Assembly (NCBI RefSeq): GCF_000384815.1
Contig: NZ_ARQF01000020.1
Location: 248,001 to 312,000, forward strand
Length of the DNA: 64,000 nucleotides
Direction: 5' to 3'
Origin: Halodesulfovibrio aestuarii DSM 17919 = ATCC 29578
Lineage (GTDB): Bacteria > Desulfobacterota > Desulfovibrionia > Desulfovibrionales > Desulfovibrionaceae
Shown: positions 54,501 to 63,599 of the stretch, piece by piece
Layout: the number at the start of each line of letters is the position of its first letter
Numbering within the stretch: position 1 is the first letter of the stretch
Made by a program: the position numbers and the translations under genes
The notes under the pieces: model-generated
Seen by the model: the letters and a program-made list of their open reading frames with translations, nothing else
Databases searched by the model: none
Told to the model about the DNA's origin: nothing

Positions 54501-54784
54501 ATTTTGGCGAAGGCTTGTTGCAAAAAATCTTTCTCCACTGTGAGTTGGCCAATCTTCGCATGAAGATCCTTGATTTGATCTTCAGTACATTGGACAGCCT
54601 TTTGTTGCTTGCCTGAAAAGGAGGCCACAACACCTTCCTTCGCGTGCTTCTTCCATTTGGCAATCTGATTGGCATGGACGCCATACTTACTGGCTAGTTC
54701 AGCTAGCGTCTGGTCACTTGAAAGAGCATCTAGGGCAACACGGGCTTTAAATTCTGCTGTAAAACTTCTTCTTTTTCGGGACAT
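54497..54784 (-). CDS. IS3 transposase OrfA (HTH)
   Basis: 95-residue helix-turn-helix protein (RRSFTAEFKARVALDALSSD, ELASKYGVHANQIAKWKK) plus a leucine-zipper-like segment. AGGAGG precedes the ATG. With OrfB it makes the functional transposase, by coupling or frameshifting. Confidence 0.92.
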   Translation of the reverse strand: MSRKRRSFTAEFKARVALDALSSDQTLAELASKYGVHANQIAKWKKHAKEGVVASFSGKQQKAVQCTEDQIKDLHAKIGQLTVEKDFLQQAFAKI

Positions 54785-54851
54785 AGTTGAACCTCCTGTG
54801 GTTCTTGTATGTCCACCTTAACGAGTGGTCTAGTTTTTTGGGACCACCTCA

Positions 54852-55045
54852 ACGCAACTCCTTTTTATATTTTTCTTAATGGTACCAATCAGCAAGCTCG
54901 TCAGAAGTCATATTCCTATACACATCAACTAGTTAATTAAGAAATCTTCACTAGTTCCTATAAACGGTTCTATATATCCATCCCAAACTTTTGCTCCATC
55001 TTGTACTTCCTTCCCCTCAGCCCATTTTTTAACACGACCTGCCTG
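54852..55045 (-). other. Non-coding gap with possible coding remnants beyond fliD
   Basis: The frame past the fliD amber stop stays open for 38 codons to a stop at 54929-54931 with protein-like composition (KKWAEGKEVQDGAKVWDGYI). A shifted frame then carries VDVYRNMTSDELADWYH. Together these look like the decayed end of a gene, or an extension of fliD lost through a stop codon. No terminator is obvious. Confidence 0.3.
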
Positions 55046-56767
55046 CTACCCCGTCTGAGAAATCATAGCCGTTATGCTACTCTGCAAATTTGTGTAATAC
55101 GACAACTGCGAATCCAACGCGGCATACTTTCTACGAAGCGATGTCTCCATCTTCGAAAGACGTTCTTCCTGATAGTAAATTTCATTCTCCAATTTTGTCG
55201 CGTCCGTATCATAGGTATCCGCAACTGCGGTAAGAGTACCGTCTTCGGCGTTTGTCCATTTATCAATTGCTGTCTGAAGTTGCGGAATAATCCCCTCTTT
55301 AACACGCAGTTCCGCAGCATGGTTTCCCTCTGCCATATCAGAAATTTCAAGCACCATACCTGCCGCAGCAGTCCCCGCCGCAGCCGTAACGGTATTACCC
55401 TTAACAGTTGCTGACTCACCGTTCACTGTTGCAGAAACAATCTCTCCCCCCACAATGGTATACTCAAAATCATAAGCGCCAGGGTCTGTAATTCCTTCAA
55501 TTGTCGAAGTTACCTGCACACCTCTTGTATCGCTGATCCCGGTGTTTTTACAGCTTAGTAATTCCGCAACAGCATAAGGATTTTCGTCCAGAGCCTCATC
55601 CAACTCATCGTCATCAATCAGCAACTGGCCAAAGGTATCAGACCCTTCATCAGTGTCGGTGTACAACCCGATCTGGGACAAAGCATTGTAGGAGTCGTAC
55701 TTCCCACTAAACCCCACAACCGACATAGACAATTGACTTTTAATGTCGTTGTAAACCATGTCGAGTGAATAGCTGTCGATAGTGTATGCCTCCACCGTCT
55801 CACCGGAATTTTCATCCTCAACATAGGTAACAACCCGACCGGTAAGAACCTGAATCTCGTAGACAAGAGAGTTCACTTCATCAATAAAAGATTCAATATT
55901 TTCTTTTGTCACGTCAGTATCACAAGTGACTGTAACAGTGGCAATCCCCTCGGTTGTATCTGTCAGTGTTAAATCAAGCCCCAGCACGACATCATCCACC
56001 GTATTTGAGTCTCGTTCCATCCACTCATCTGTACCCGCAGGGAATCCATCAACTTTTAACTTTGCATTCTGCGCTGTACGTACGTTTGTAAATTCCGCAG
56101 TACTGTAGTCGCTAAGCGTAGTGGAAGCGGACAACACAATAGCGTGGTCTGCACCCGTTTCTGAGCCGGAAAGTCTAAAATACAACTCATTACCGTCTGA
56201 CAACAAATCAGCAGTTACAAAATCTCGAGCCACCGGATCACTATTGATCATGTCCACCAACTGCTGTGCAGTTGTGTTTGCTGCAACCTCAATAGAAATT
56301 TCTTCACCGTCACACTCAAAAGCAAATACTGCATCCACGCTAGTAATAACATCAGTAGGTTCTGAATATGTAAGGCTTGTATTCACCCATATATCATTCT
56401 GCGCCAGTTGGTTAACTTCTACAGTATGATTCCCTTCTTGAGCATCACCCGTAACCGTGCCTGTAACCCCGTCTTCAGACGAGACAATTGACATTTCTAA
56501 AAACTCGCTCATCGAGTTCATTTCGTTGAGGGTATCATCCAATTCGCTCATCGAAGAGACAAGCTCTTCCAACAAAGTAGAACATGCTTCTGTCTCTTTC
56601 AATTTGGCTTCATACGTTGTCTTTGCGTAACTTTCTGCCTCAATCTGAGCATCAATAATTTCATTAAAATCTGTCCCGTTACCAAGGCCGGTAAAGTTAA
56701 CAGACCCCGAGGTACTGGCAGACTGGTAGGCTATAACATCTGATGATACAGAAGATACATATGTCAC
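55046..56767 (-). CDS. fliD: FliD flagellar filament cap (HAP2)
   Basis: 573 residues with the FliD N-terminal domain (SGSVNFTGLGNGTDFNEIIDAQIEAESYAKTTYEAKLKE) and C-terminal helical domain (LRRKYAALDSQLSYYTNLQSSITAMISQTG). It caps the filament and folds flagellin. The start is GTG with GGAGG 6 nt upstream. Last gene of the flg operon. Confidence 0.92.
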   Translation of the reverse strand: MTYVSSVSSDVIAYQSASTSGSVNFTGLGNGTDFNEIIDAQIEAESYAKTTYEAKLKETEACSTLLEELVSSMSELDDTLNEMNSMSEFLEMSIVSSEDGVTGTVTGDAQEGNHTVEVNQLAQNDIWVNTSLTYSEPTDVITSVDAVFAFECDGEEISIEVAANTTAQQLVDMINSDPVARDFVTADLLSDGNELYFRLSGSETGADHAIVLSASTTLSDYSTAEFTNVRTAQNAKLKVDGFPAGTDEWMERDSNTVDDVVLGLDLTLTDTTEGIATVTVTCDTDVTKENIESFIDEVNSLVYEIQVLTGRVVTYVEDENSGETVEAYTIDSYSLDMVYNDIKSQLSMSVVGFSGKYDSYNALSQIGLYTDTDEGSDTFGQLLIDDDELDEALDENPYAVAELLSCKNTGISDTRGVQVTSTIEGITDPGAYDFEYTIVGGEIVSATVNGESATVKGNTVTAAAGTAAAGMVLEISDMAEGNHAAELRVKEGIIPQLQTAIDKWTNAEDGTLTAVADTYDTDATKLENEIYYQEERLSKMETSLRRKYAALDSQLSYYTNLQSSITAMISQTG

Positions 56768-56777
56768 GACGTTCCTC

Positions 56778-57974
56778 CTACAAGTAGCTTAAGATGTTAA
56801 GCTGAAACACGCTTGTGGTCGTGGAGAGAACAGCCTCATACACATATTTTGCCTGAGCCATTTCAACAGTTAACTGTGTTGCATCCGCATCTTCAATCGA
56901 ACTTATCTGAGAGACACTGCGGTCTTTTGTGATAGCAATTGCGGTTGCTGTATTTTCTGCTGTATTCTGCCGAGCCCCAACACTCGCAGCCTGTTGTAGC
57001 ATATGTTCATAGGCATCGTTTATTGTTTCAATGCACGACGCAACTCCATCCGTATTCCCTGTTTCCATATATGCTACAAGGTCACCCAACGCTTCGAATA
57101 AATTCGGATCAGGATATGGTTCACCTGTTGCTGGATCAATACCGCCGAATACAGAAGAACCAGCCGAGGTCACGCCAAGGGTCGTATCTTCTCCTATGGC
57201 TAGAGAAAGCTCATCATCACTTCCCTCATATTCATAGGCAGTTCTAATATAGAGGTTGGTCCCCTCTCCACTGCCATCCTCTGCAGTTACAGCTGTACCT
57301 GTTGCCAGAGTAATAGAAGTTTCCCCTGCTACAATCTCCGTGTCACCGGCAAGCAGTGTACCTGTCGTCCACGTATCACCACCATCAGTGGAGTACTGGT
57401 AATCAAGATCTTCAGTACCACCTACAGTGCCGGATTCCGTCATCTGAATATATACGGTATAAGACGCGCTTCCCTGTACAGAAACAACATCGGCATGCGT
57501 CATAGAGGAATCATCAATTGTTACCCCCAGGCTTTTCTCATAGGCACTGTTCTCAATGTCATTCCCAGAAAACAAATAGATTTCCCCCATCTTGGTATTA
57601 GCCATCTGGAAAAGAGAATCCATCTCCTGACGCAATTCAATTGCCATGTCTTCCATCTGCACGTTTGTATATGTTTCTGTGGCGGCCTGTTCAGCAAGCT
57701 CGCTAATTGACGTCAGACGTTCACTGCACACCTGCAAAGCTCCATCCGCTGTAGCCAGATAATTCTTTCCAAGCGTGCAGTTATCTTCATATGTCAGCAA
57801 CGTTGCAGAATAAGAGCGCAACTGCATACTCAATGCTGCACCGGAGGGATCATCAGAGGGGTTATTCAATTTTTTTTGCGAAGACTCCATCATCTGAAGT
57901 TCCATAACTTTATTAAGTGACGTATTAATTTGCTTTAATGAAGCTGTGTAAATTTGTGATGTTGCGATTCTCAT
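56778..57974 (-). CDS. flgL: FlgL hook-filament junction protein (HAP3)
   Basis: 398 residues with flagellin-like N- and C-terminal helices (MRIATSQIYTASLKQINTSLNKVMELQ, SIEDADATQLTVEMAQAKYVYEAVLSTTTSVFQLNILSYL) and a variable, acidic middle. AGGAG precedes the ATG. Confidence 0.92.
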   Translation of the reverse strand: MRIATSQIYTASLKQINTSLNKVMELQMMESSQKKLNNPSDDPSGAALSMQLRSYSATLLTYEDNCTLGKNYLATADGALQVCSERLTSISELAEQAATETYTNVQMEDMAIELRQEMDSLFQMANTKMGEIYLFSGNDIENSAYEKSLGVTIDDSSMTHADVVSVQGSASYTVYIQMTESGTVGGTEDLDYQYSTDGGDTWTTGTLLAGDTEIVAGETSITLATGTAVTAEDGSGEGTNLYIRTAYEYEGSDDELSLAIGEDTTLGVTSAGSSVFGGIDPATGEPYPDPNLFEALGDLVAYMETGNTDGVASCIETINDAYEHMLQQAASVGARQNTAENTATAIAITKDRSVSQISSIEDADATQLTVEMAQAKYVYEAVLSTTTSVFQLNILSYL

Positions 57975-57983
57975 GACGATCTC

Positions 57984-59996
57984 CTAGAGCATATCCAGCA
58001 CTTCATCGAGCATTTCACGTGCCGTTGTAATAATTTTCGCGCATGCTTCGTACTGCTGCTGATATTTAATAAGGTTTACTTCTTCCTCATCAACGTTCAC
58101 CCCACTCACGGATAACTGATAATCGTAATAGTACTCGTTTGAACCCTGTGCATATGCCTGATTCAATTCCGCAAGCTGTACCTCCGCTCCGATATCCGCG
58201 ACAATCATGCTGGAAAAACTTGAAAGCGAATCCGTGTATGTCACACCGCACGCGGTTATGGTCACGTCTTTCTCAGAAAGAGCAGCAAGTTGTAACGCAG
58301 TGCTGTTATCGCCACTTGTTACAGTCCCGTCCTCGTTCACTGTACCGGCATTGATATGCTGAGAATTATTTGAAACATAGCCGTTCACAGCAATAGTCTC
58401 AGCAGATGTTCCCGTATAAAACGTATTCAGTCCCAATCCTGCCATAAGATTCGCATCGTCCTGCGCGACTTCGAACGACAAGCCTGTGGCCGAAGCAATT
58501 TCAAGAGTTCCATCCGCAGACACTGTGGCTGTGAGGTCACCGCCGGATGTTGTGTTAATCTTCGTGGCTATATCATCGAGAGAGTCAGTATCAGGATCGA
58601 CAACAATAGACACAGTGGAAGCAACTGATCCGTCATCGTCATAACAAACATACTCCACATCTCCTGATTCAAGCTTATCCGCAAAAAACAGCCCGCTTTC
58701 AGAAAGTGATACAGTAGAGTCGTCCACCGCGTATGATCCGGACAGACTGGTATGATGTTCCAGTCCAGCCCCCTTGGCATGCAGCACGTTTGTTTCCCAG
58801 ATAACAGACTCTGCAAGTCCGTCCATGGCATCCATACTTGGCATTACAGAGTCATCACGGGTAATGAACAATCCGGCAATAGAACCGGAGGTCGCTTTGT
58901 CTGAAGCAAGAGTTCCCTGATCGTCAGACAGTGGAGTCAAATTCAGATACGAACCATCGCTTTTTTCCAGATACAGACCGGACTTAGGGGTAATAATATA
59001 TCTGTCACCTGCGGTATGTGTTCCGGAAGTTGTGGAAAACCAGACATCAACATTGGCAATAGTCTCTGCACTATCCACATCACCTGCCTCATACTCGACA
59101 GGCTTACCACTTTCGTCTGTGACCCATGTTTTTCCACCGTCAAGCGATGCGTAGTAATGGGTGTCATCAATGAACTCGAGCATAATTTCTTCGCTCGAAG
59201 TCCCTTGAAACTCCACTCCCCCTTCAAACGTTGAGGATGGCATCAACGATTCACGGGACTGTGCAGGCTGAGATAACAAATGATGTGTCTGCTGTCCTTC
59301 TACCAACGCATAACAACCTTCTGCCAATACCGTCGCTGTCCCGTCACTCTGGTATTTTACATTGACATTCATATAGGTTGAGAGTTCTCGAATAGCCTGA
59401 TCTCTGGCATCAATTGCCTCATTATCTGTCGGGTTAGCAGCGACCTGTGCGTTCAATGCTGCTATGTCATCTATCAATGTATTCGCTTCCGAAACTTGAG
59501 AGGATATCTCCTGATCAATGGATTGATAAATATCCTCCATCTGCGCCACAGTATCATTATATGTAGAAGCAACAGCCTGACCGGAGCTAAGCACCTCTTC
59601 CCATGCGCCAGGCTGAGTCGGATCATTTGTCAGCGTATTCCAACCTGAAAAAAGCCCGCTTAGAGCAGCAATCAGCCCCGTAGTATCCGTCTGGCTAAGA
59701 GTACTCTCCATCTGTTTCTCATATGTGAGTTGCTGATTATACCTAGAAGCATCAGCAGAGGTAGAAAGGTATTGTTGTTCCACAAAATAATTCATGGAAG
59801 CTTCAATTCCGGCAATTTCTGCGCCGGTACCAATATGCAGCCCACTGGATTTTATTGAGATAGAGGTTTCATAAATTGGTGTCTGCTTTTTATATCCCGC
59901 CACATCCGCGTTTGAAATATTATTACTGGTGACATTAACGCTGGTCTGCGAATTCATCACCCCATTCAGCCCTGTATTATAGATAGCATTAATCAT
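57984..59996 (-). CDS. flgK: FlgK hook-filament junction protein (HAP1)
   Basis: 670 residues: N-terminal rod-type motif YNTGLNGVMNSQTSVNVTSNNISNADVAGYKKQ and C-terminal VNVDEEEVNLIKYQQQYEACAKIITTAREMLDEVLDML, with a long variable domain between them. GAGGAG precedes the ATG. Confidence 0.92.
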   Translation of the reverse strand: MINAIYNTGLNGVMNSQTSVNVTSNNISNADVAGYKKQTPIYETSISIKSSGLHIGTGAEIAGIEASMNYFVEQQYLSTSADASRYNQQLTYEKQMESTLSQTDTTGLIAALSGLFSGWNTLTNDPTQPGAWEEVLSSGQAVASTYNDTVAQMEDIYQSIDQEISSQVSEANTLIDDIAALNAQVAANPTDNEAIDARDQAIRELSTYMNVNVKYQSDGTATVLAEGCYALVEGQQTHHLLSQPAQSRESLMPSSTFEGGVEFQGTSSEEIMLEFIDDTHYYASLDGGKTWVTDESGKPVEYEAGDVDSAETIANVDVWFSTTSGTHTAGDRYIITPKSGLYLEKSDGSYLNLTPLSDDQGTLASDKATSGSIAGLFITRDDSVMPSMDAMDGLAESVIWETNVLHAKGAGLEHHTSLSGSYAVDDSTVSLSESGLFFADKLESGDVEYVCYDDDGSVASTVSIVVDPDTDSLDDIATKINTTSGGDLTATVSADGTLEIASATGLSFEVAQDDANLMAGLGLNTFYTGTSAETIAVNGYVSNNSQHINAGTVNEDGTVTSGDNSTALQLAALSEKDVTITACGVTYTDSLSSFSSMIVADIGAEVQLAELNQAYAQGSNEYYYDYQLSVSGVNVDEEEVNLIKYQQQYEACAKIITTAREMLDEVLDML

Positions 59997-60019
59997 GCGT
60001 ACTCCTCATAATCTAGGAA

Positions 60020-61621
60020 CTAGTTTCGCTTCAGATTAATTGCTGTCTGCAACAATGTATCCGCAGTGGTGATGACCGTGCTGTTTGCCTGATAGGCAGA
60101 TTGGAGAATAATAAGATTAGTCATCTCCTGCGCCATATCGACGTTGGAAATCTCCAATTTGTTGGACGCAATCCCCCCCATACCACCAACGCCCGGTATC
60201 CCGATGATAGCCTCTCCGGATTCTGATGTAGCGAGGAATTTATTCCCGCCCTGCGCGCTTAATCCATCCTCATTTGAAAAATCTGCAATACCGACATTAT
60301 ATAATTCAATTGTCTGTCCATTGGAGTATTCACCGCTAATTACGCCACTCTGGTCTACTGTTACGTCTTGTAGCGTACCTGTAGGAAATCCATCCTGATA
60401 CAGCCCGAGCGTGGCTGAACTGGATTCGTAAGAAGTTGTGGCAGCATAATTAATGGATGAGGAATTAAAACTTGGGAGATCCGTGTAATCAACGTCGGCG
60501 CCGCTGTTTTGCAAATCTGCAAGAGTTACAGCGCCGTCACCATCATTATCCGTCGCACCGGCCCAACCAGTTCCGGTATCATGATCCTTGTTAACCATAC
60601 CAAAGTTAAAGGATATTTCTTGATTTTCTGTGCTACCAGAAAAGTTAGTTTCCAAAACAGGGATGCCAGCAGAATCAAAATCAGCCAATGTCCAGTTTGT
60701 GGTGTCTTTGCCATCAAAGCCTGTTCCTGTAGACGCTACCGGAGTATAGGCAGTCATAGAAGACATGGTTCCAGAAGAAGAGAAGGTTATGGTTCCAGCC
60801 ATAAGAAGCCCTGCGGCCTCTGTTCCTTCAAAACCTTCACGCATATCGTCACCGGGGTCACAGGCCACAGTGTATTCCCACACGGTATTACCATCTGCAT
60901 CTACGGATACAGGATCCATATATACTGTCAGCTCATGTGTACCGCCTGCTTCATCATAAACAGTAATTGTAGACTGATACTCATAACGACTTTGATCAAG
61001 CGGAGGGGATGCTGTCCCGTCATACACATCAAACAACGCAGTGTAGGCGCAGCTAGTTGTATCATCCGTTGTGTCAGCAGGCGTACTATTGTCATCAACC
61101 GTTGCGACGCTATTATCGTCTGCTGAATTATTGAGATTAAGAGACATCTGAATACTATTTGTTGCTTGTGGTGGAGATTGAGAATCGTCAACTTGTATGT
61201 CACCGATGGCACCTGTCGGACTACCGTTATCCATCTCCCAGCCTTGAACACGGTTACCTTCAGGATCAACAAGATACCCTTCTTCATCAAAATCAAAGTT
61301 ACCAGCGCGGGTATAGTAGACGGCCTGAGTCTTAGGGTCCTTGACCATAAAGTATCCGTCACCTGTAATCGCAAGGTCTGTATTGGATCCTGTGCTCTGG
61401 TACGACCCCTGAGTAAAGTCTGTATCAATATTAGCAACAGAAACACCGTTACCAGTCTGGCCGCCCTGCACGGTCTCATAAAAGACATCCTGAAAAACAA
61501 CACTTGAGCTTTTGAAGCCTACCGTACTGGAGTTAGCAAGGTTGTTACTGACTACCAATGTGGCCTGACTTTGTGCATGCAACCCTGAAATACCATTGTA
61601 CATTGAACCTGTAATACTCAT
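60020..61621 (-). CDS. flgE: FlgE flagellar hook protein
   Basis: 533 residues, N-terminus YNGISGLHAQSQATLVVSNNLANSSTVGFKSS, FlaE-type central domain, C-terminus NVDMAQEMTNLIILQSAYQANSTVITTADTLLQTAINLKRN. The ATG overlaps the flgD stop (TAATG). The acidic Asp/Thr-rich middle region is an adaptation seen in marine proteins. Confidence 0.92.
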   Translation of the reverse strand: MSITGSMYNGISGLHAQSQATLVVSNNLANSSTVGFKSSSVVFQDVFYETVQGGQTGNGVSVANIDTDFTQGSYQSTGSNTDLAITGDGYFMVKDPKTQAVYYTRAGNFDFDEEGYLVDPEGNRVQGWEMDNGSPTGAIGDIQVDDSQSPPQATNSIQMSLNLNNSADDNSVATVDDNSTPADTTDDTTSCAYTALFDVYDGTASPPLDQSRYEYQSTITVYDEAGGTHELTVYMDPVSVDADGNTVWEYTVACDPGDDMREGFEGTEAAGLLMAGTITFSSSGTMSSMTAYTPVASTGTGFDGKDTTNWTLADFDSAGIPVLETNFSGSTENQEISFNFGMVNKDHDTGTGWAGATDNDGDGAVTLADLQNSGADVDYTDLPSFNSSSINYAATTSYESSSATLGLYQDGFPTGTLQDVTVDQSGVISGEYSNGQTIELYNVGIADFSNEDGLSAQGGNKFLATSESGEAIIGIPGVGGMGGIASNKLEISNVDMAQEMTNLIILQSAYQANSTVITTADTLLQTAINLKRN

Positions 61622-62295
61622 TACGCGTCCTCCTCACCAAGGCTGACAGAAATAATATCTGTGTAGTTAACAACTGTTCCGTTCTTCAAAGTAAATTCCG
61701 TACCATCAGAACCGTTGACCACAGAAACAACACTATCCTTTATGGTTATTGTTGCGTCTACATCCTGCCCGCTGGCATCCAGTGCACGAACCGCTATGGT
61801 GTAGGTGCCATCCGTTGCGGTTGCACCTGTCAGCAACGTCCCGTCCCACTCAATTTTTTGTGAGCCGGCGGACATAGTACCCAAGTTCTGCATGGACACA
61901 ATATTGCCGGAAGTATCATATATATCGATGATGACAGAATCTGCGTCTTCATCCAAAGACACGGTAACGTCAGAGGATTCCCCATCACTCAAAGTGAGTG
62001 TGTCGCCTTCAACAGTTACATTCTGCCCAAGATACGACACAGGATTGACTCTATTACTGACAGCATCTTCCAAATCCGTAATCTGATCTCCAATGTTTTG
62101 CAGTTCATCCAACTGTGAAAACATGCAGGTTTGCTCTGTCAACTTGTCTGTATCCATAGGGTCCGTTGGATCCTGATACTGAAGCTCTGTTGCGAGCAAC
62201 AACATGTAGTCTATTTCGCTGAAAGTACTGCTACTTGTACTGTCGGTAGTCGTTGAAGTTACATTTTGACTGGAGCTAATACTGCTAATGGTCAT
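61621..62295 (-). CDS. flgD: FlgD hook-cap scaffold protein
   Basis: 224 residues: flexible Ser/Thr-rich N-terminus, FlgD motif YMLLLATELQYQDPTDPMDTDKLTEQTCMFSQLDELQNI, then FlgD Tudor/Ig domain (VEWDGT-type EWDGTLLTGATATDGTYTIAV). It overlaps the sigma-factor gene by 11 bp, so the two are coupled. Confidence 0.9.
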   Translation of the reverse strand: MTISSISSSQNVTSTTTDSTSSSTFSEIDYMLLLATELQYQDPTDPMDTDKLTEQTCMFSQLDELQNIGDQITDLEDAVSNRVNPVSYLGQNVTVEGDTLTLSDGESSDVTVSLDEDADSVIIDIYDTSGNIVSMQNLGTMSAGSQKIEWDGTLLTGATATDGTYTIAVRALDASGQDVDATITIKDSVVSVVNGSDGTEFTLKNGTVVNYTDIISVSLGEEDA

Positions 62296-62833
62296 GCTTC
62301 CCCCCGTAGGAGTTGTATTTAGTATAGTAGTTACGTAAACGTCGTAGTGCCTGATGCTTCATGCAACGGACAGCACTCTCTGATAAACACAACACAGTTG
62401 AGGCTTCTTTTGTTGAATACTCTTTTTCAATAGTGAGAAGTAAAATCTCCATTTGTCTTTCAGTTAGCAAACTTTTTGGAATGTAGTTTCTCACTGTAAA
62501 AAAATGCGTTGTCACGCCTATTGTAAAAGTTTCGTCTAATGTTTCCGTTTTATGTTTTTGTTGTTTTCTTAAATCATCAATAATTGAAGTCTCAACAATG
62601 ACGTAAATCCAAGATGATAACTTTGCTTTTGCACTGTCATATTTATCTAAATAATTATTTTTGATAATCTTAAGTGCTACATTTTGAAAAAATTCATCTA
62701 CTATTACTGAATCTATGCGTGAATTAAACTTCTTTAATACAGATACAATTGTTCTTTTAATTAAATTTGTATGGTTAACAAAGAAATCATTATAGATATC
62801 TGAATTTTGTCTATCTACTAAGCATTGTTTCAT
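62285..62833 (-). CDS. ECF-like RNA polymerase sigma factor heading the flagellar operon
   Basis: 182 residues. Region 2 resembles SSWIYVIVETSIIDDLRKQQK (ECF-like) and region 4 resembles SLLTERQMEILLLTIEKEYSTKEASTVLCLSESAVRCMKHQALRRLRNY. No FliA-type region 3 is visible. The gene is much more AT-rich than flgD-fliD. The ATG at 62833 has GGAG 6 nt upstream; the longer frame to 62866 contains that site as coding. Its position suggests it directs the hook and hook-cap genes, but this is inferred. Confidence 0.8.
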   Translation of the reverse strand: MKQCLVDRQNSDIYNDFFVNHTNLIKRTIVSVLKKFNSRIDSVIVDEFFQNVALKIIKNNYLDKYDSAKAKLSSWIYVIVETSIIDDLRKQQKHKTETLDETFTIGVTTHFFTVRNYIPKSLLTERQMEILLLTIEKEYSTKEASTVLCLSESAVRCMKHQALRRLRNYYTKYNSYGGKHDH

Positions 62834-63059
62834 ATTGAACTCCATAGTTTCAATAGAGCAACACACATGCCCAACAACATTATGTTTCTATAAAAATATA
62901 CTAAAGTTACAGTTAACGTTTCTTTGAGAAATATTGAGAAGAAGAAAAAGCAGTTTAGATAAAGCTAGATTGCTTAACCTTTCTTTAGATTCAGGCGCAT
63001 TTTTTAAGTATTTTCCCGCAAAAAAAGAGGAAAATTTTGCCTAGTGGAGGGTTTTACAG

Positions 63060-63178
63060 TGCATATTTGTCAGGCGGTAAATATTGCCTGGTATTCAAAA
63101 GGGGAGAGAAATTGCTGGTTGCGAAGCTGTAAACCTACGCGACGGAGAGTCTCTTGCTTCCAATAATAAGCATTTTTT
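63060..63178 (+). ncRNA. Structured stretch, possible small RNA
   Basis: Hairpins AGGC...GCCT, GTTGCG/CGCGAC (with wobbles) and a weak terminator-like TGCTT-N8-AAGCA plus six T residues (63155-63178) can be drawn on the plus strand. No ORF and no recognised riboswitch family; the transcript is speculative. Confidence 0.3.
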
Positions 63179-63520
63179 GCCCATTAAGCCCAAACTAGCA
63201 GAAATTATTTTATGAAGAATGCTGTGTATGTGGTGGGGGGGGGACTGAAGACTTAGAGGCCACCCATTTGAGCAGCCTCAACTCATTCAACAATAACTAA
63301 TAAAAAAAAACGGTATATTACTAAAATTCATCAGTCGTATTTTATGAACCTTCTTCCAGATCTCAAAACGCGAAAAGCCAATCTTCACATTGATCTAAGT
63401 AACTACTTTGAATCAAAACCTACCAGTTCATCTGTAACGCAAAGGTTTAAAAGAAAAGTTACAAGCAACAGATGAATCTTATACCAGAAAAAGAACACGT
63501 ATTCCGTATATCAGACCACT

Positions 63521-63557
63521 AAAAAGCCCCCGATTCCTGCAGGAGAACCGGGGGCTT
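63521..63557 (-). terminator. Rho-independent terminator of the flagellin gene
   Basis: AAGCCCCCG (63524-63532) pairs with CGGGGGCTT (63549-63557), with an inner CCTGCAGG palindrome in the loop. Read on the minus strand it ends in a T-run, about 40 bp past the flagellin stop. Confidence 0.92.
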
Positions 63558-63599
63558 ATAGCAAGCAGAAGCTGTTTACTGCTTCCGACAAATATACAG

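Larger units (their letters stand above)
53561..54851 (-). mobile_element. IS3-family insertion sequence
   Basis: 1291 bp bounded by perfect 10-bp ends TGAGGTGGTC / GACCACCTCA; both ends also share AAGGTGGAC a little further in. It contains orfA and orfB on the minus strand. There are no matching flanking direct repeats: CTGAAGGA on the left, ACGCAACT on the right. IS3 elements normally leave a 3-5 bp duplication, so the flanks were probably rearranged after insertion. Confidence 0.92.
62867..63599. other. 730-bp intergenic region upstream of the sigma factor
   Basis: AT-rich. It must hold the minus-strand promoter of the sigma-flgD operon. It also holds a structured plus-strand stretch (63060-63178), a short homopolymer G tract at 63235-63243, a 43-codon plus-strand ORF (63344-63475) without a Shine-Dalgarno, and the flagellin terminator. 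No recognised gene. Confidence 0.5.

Noticed and set aside
63235-63243. Run of G residues as a phase-variation tract
   Set aside because: It is not in a gene or a clear promoter spacer, and homopolymers are prone to sequencing error.
63344-63475. 43-codon plus-strand ORF upstream of flagellin
   Set aside because: No ribosome-binding site, no recognisable family; left as intergenic.
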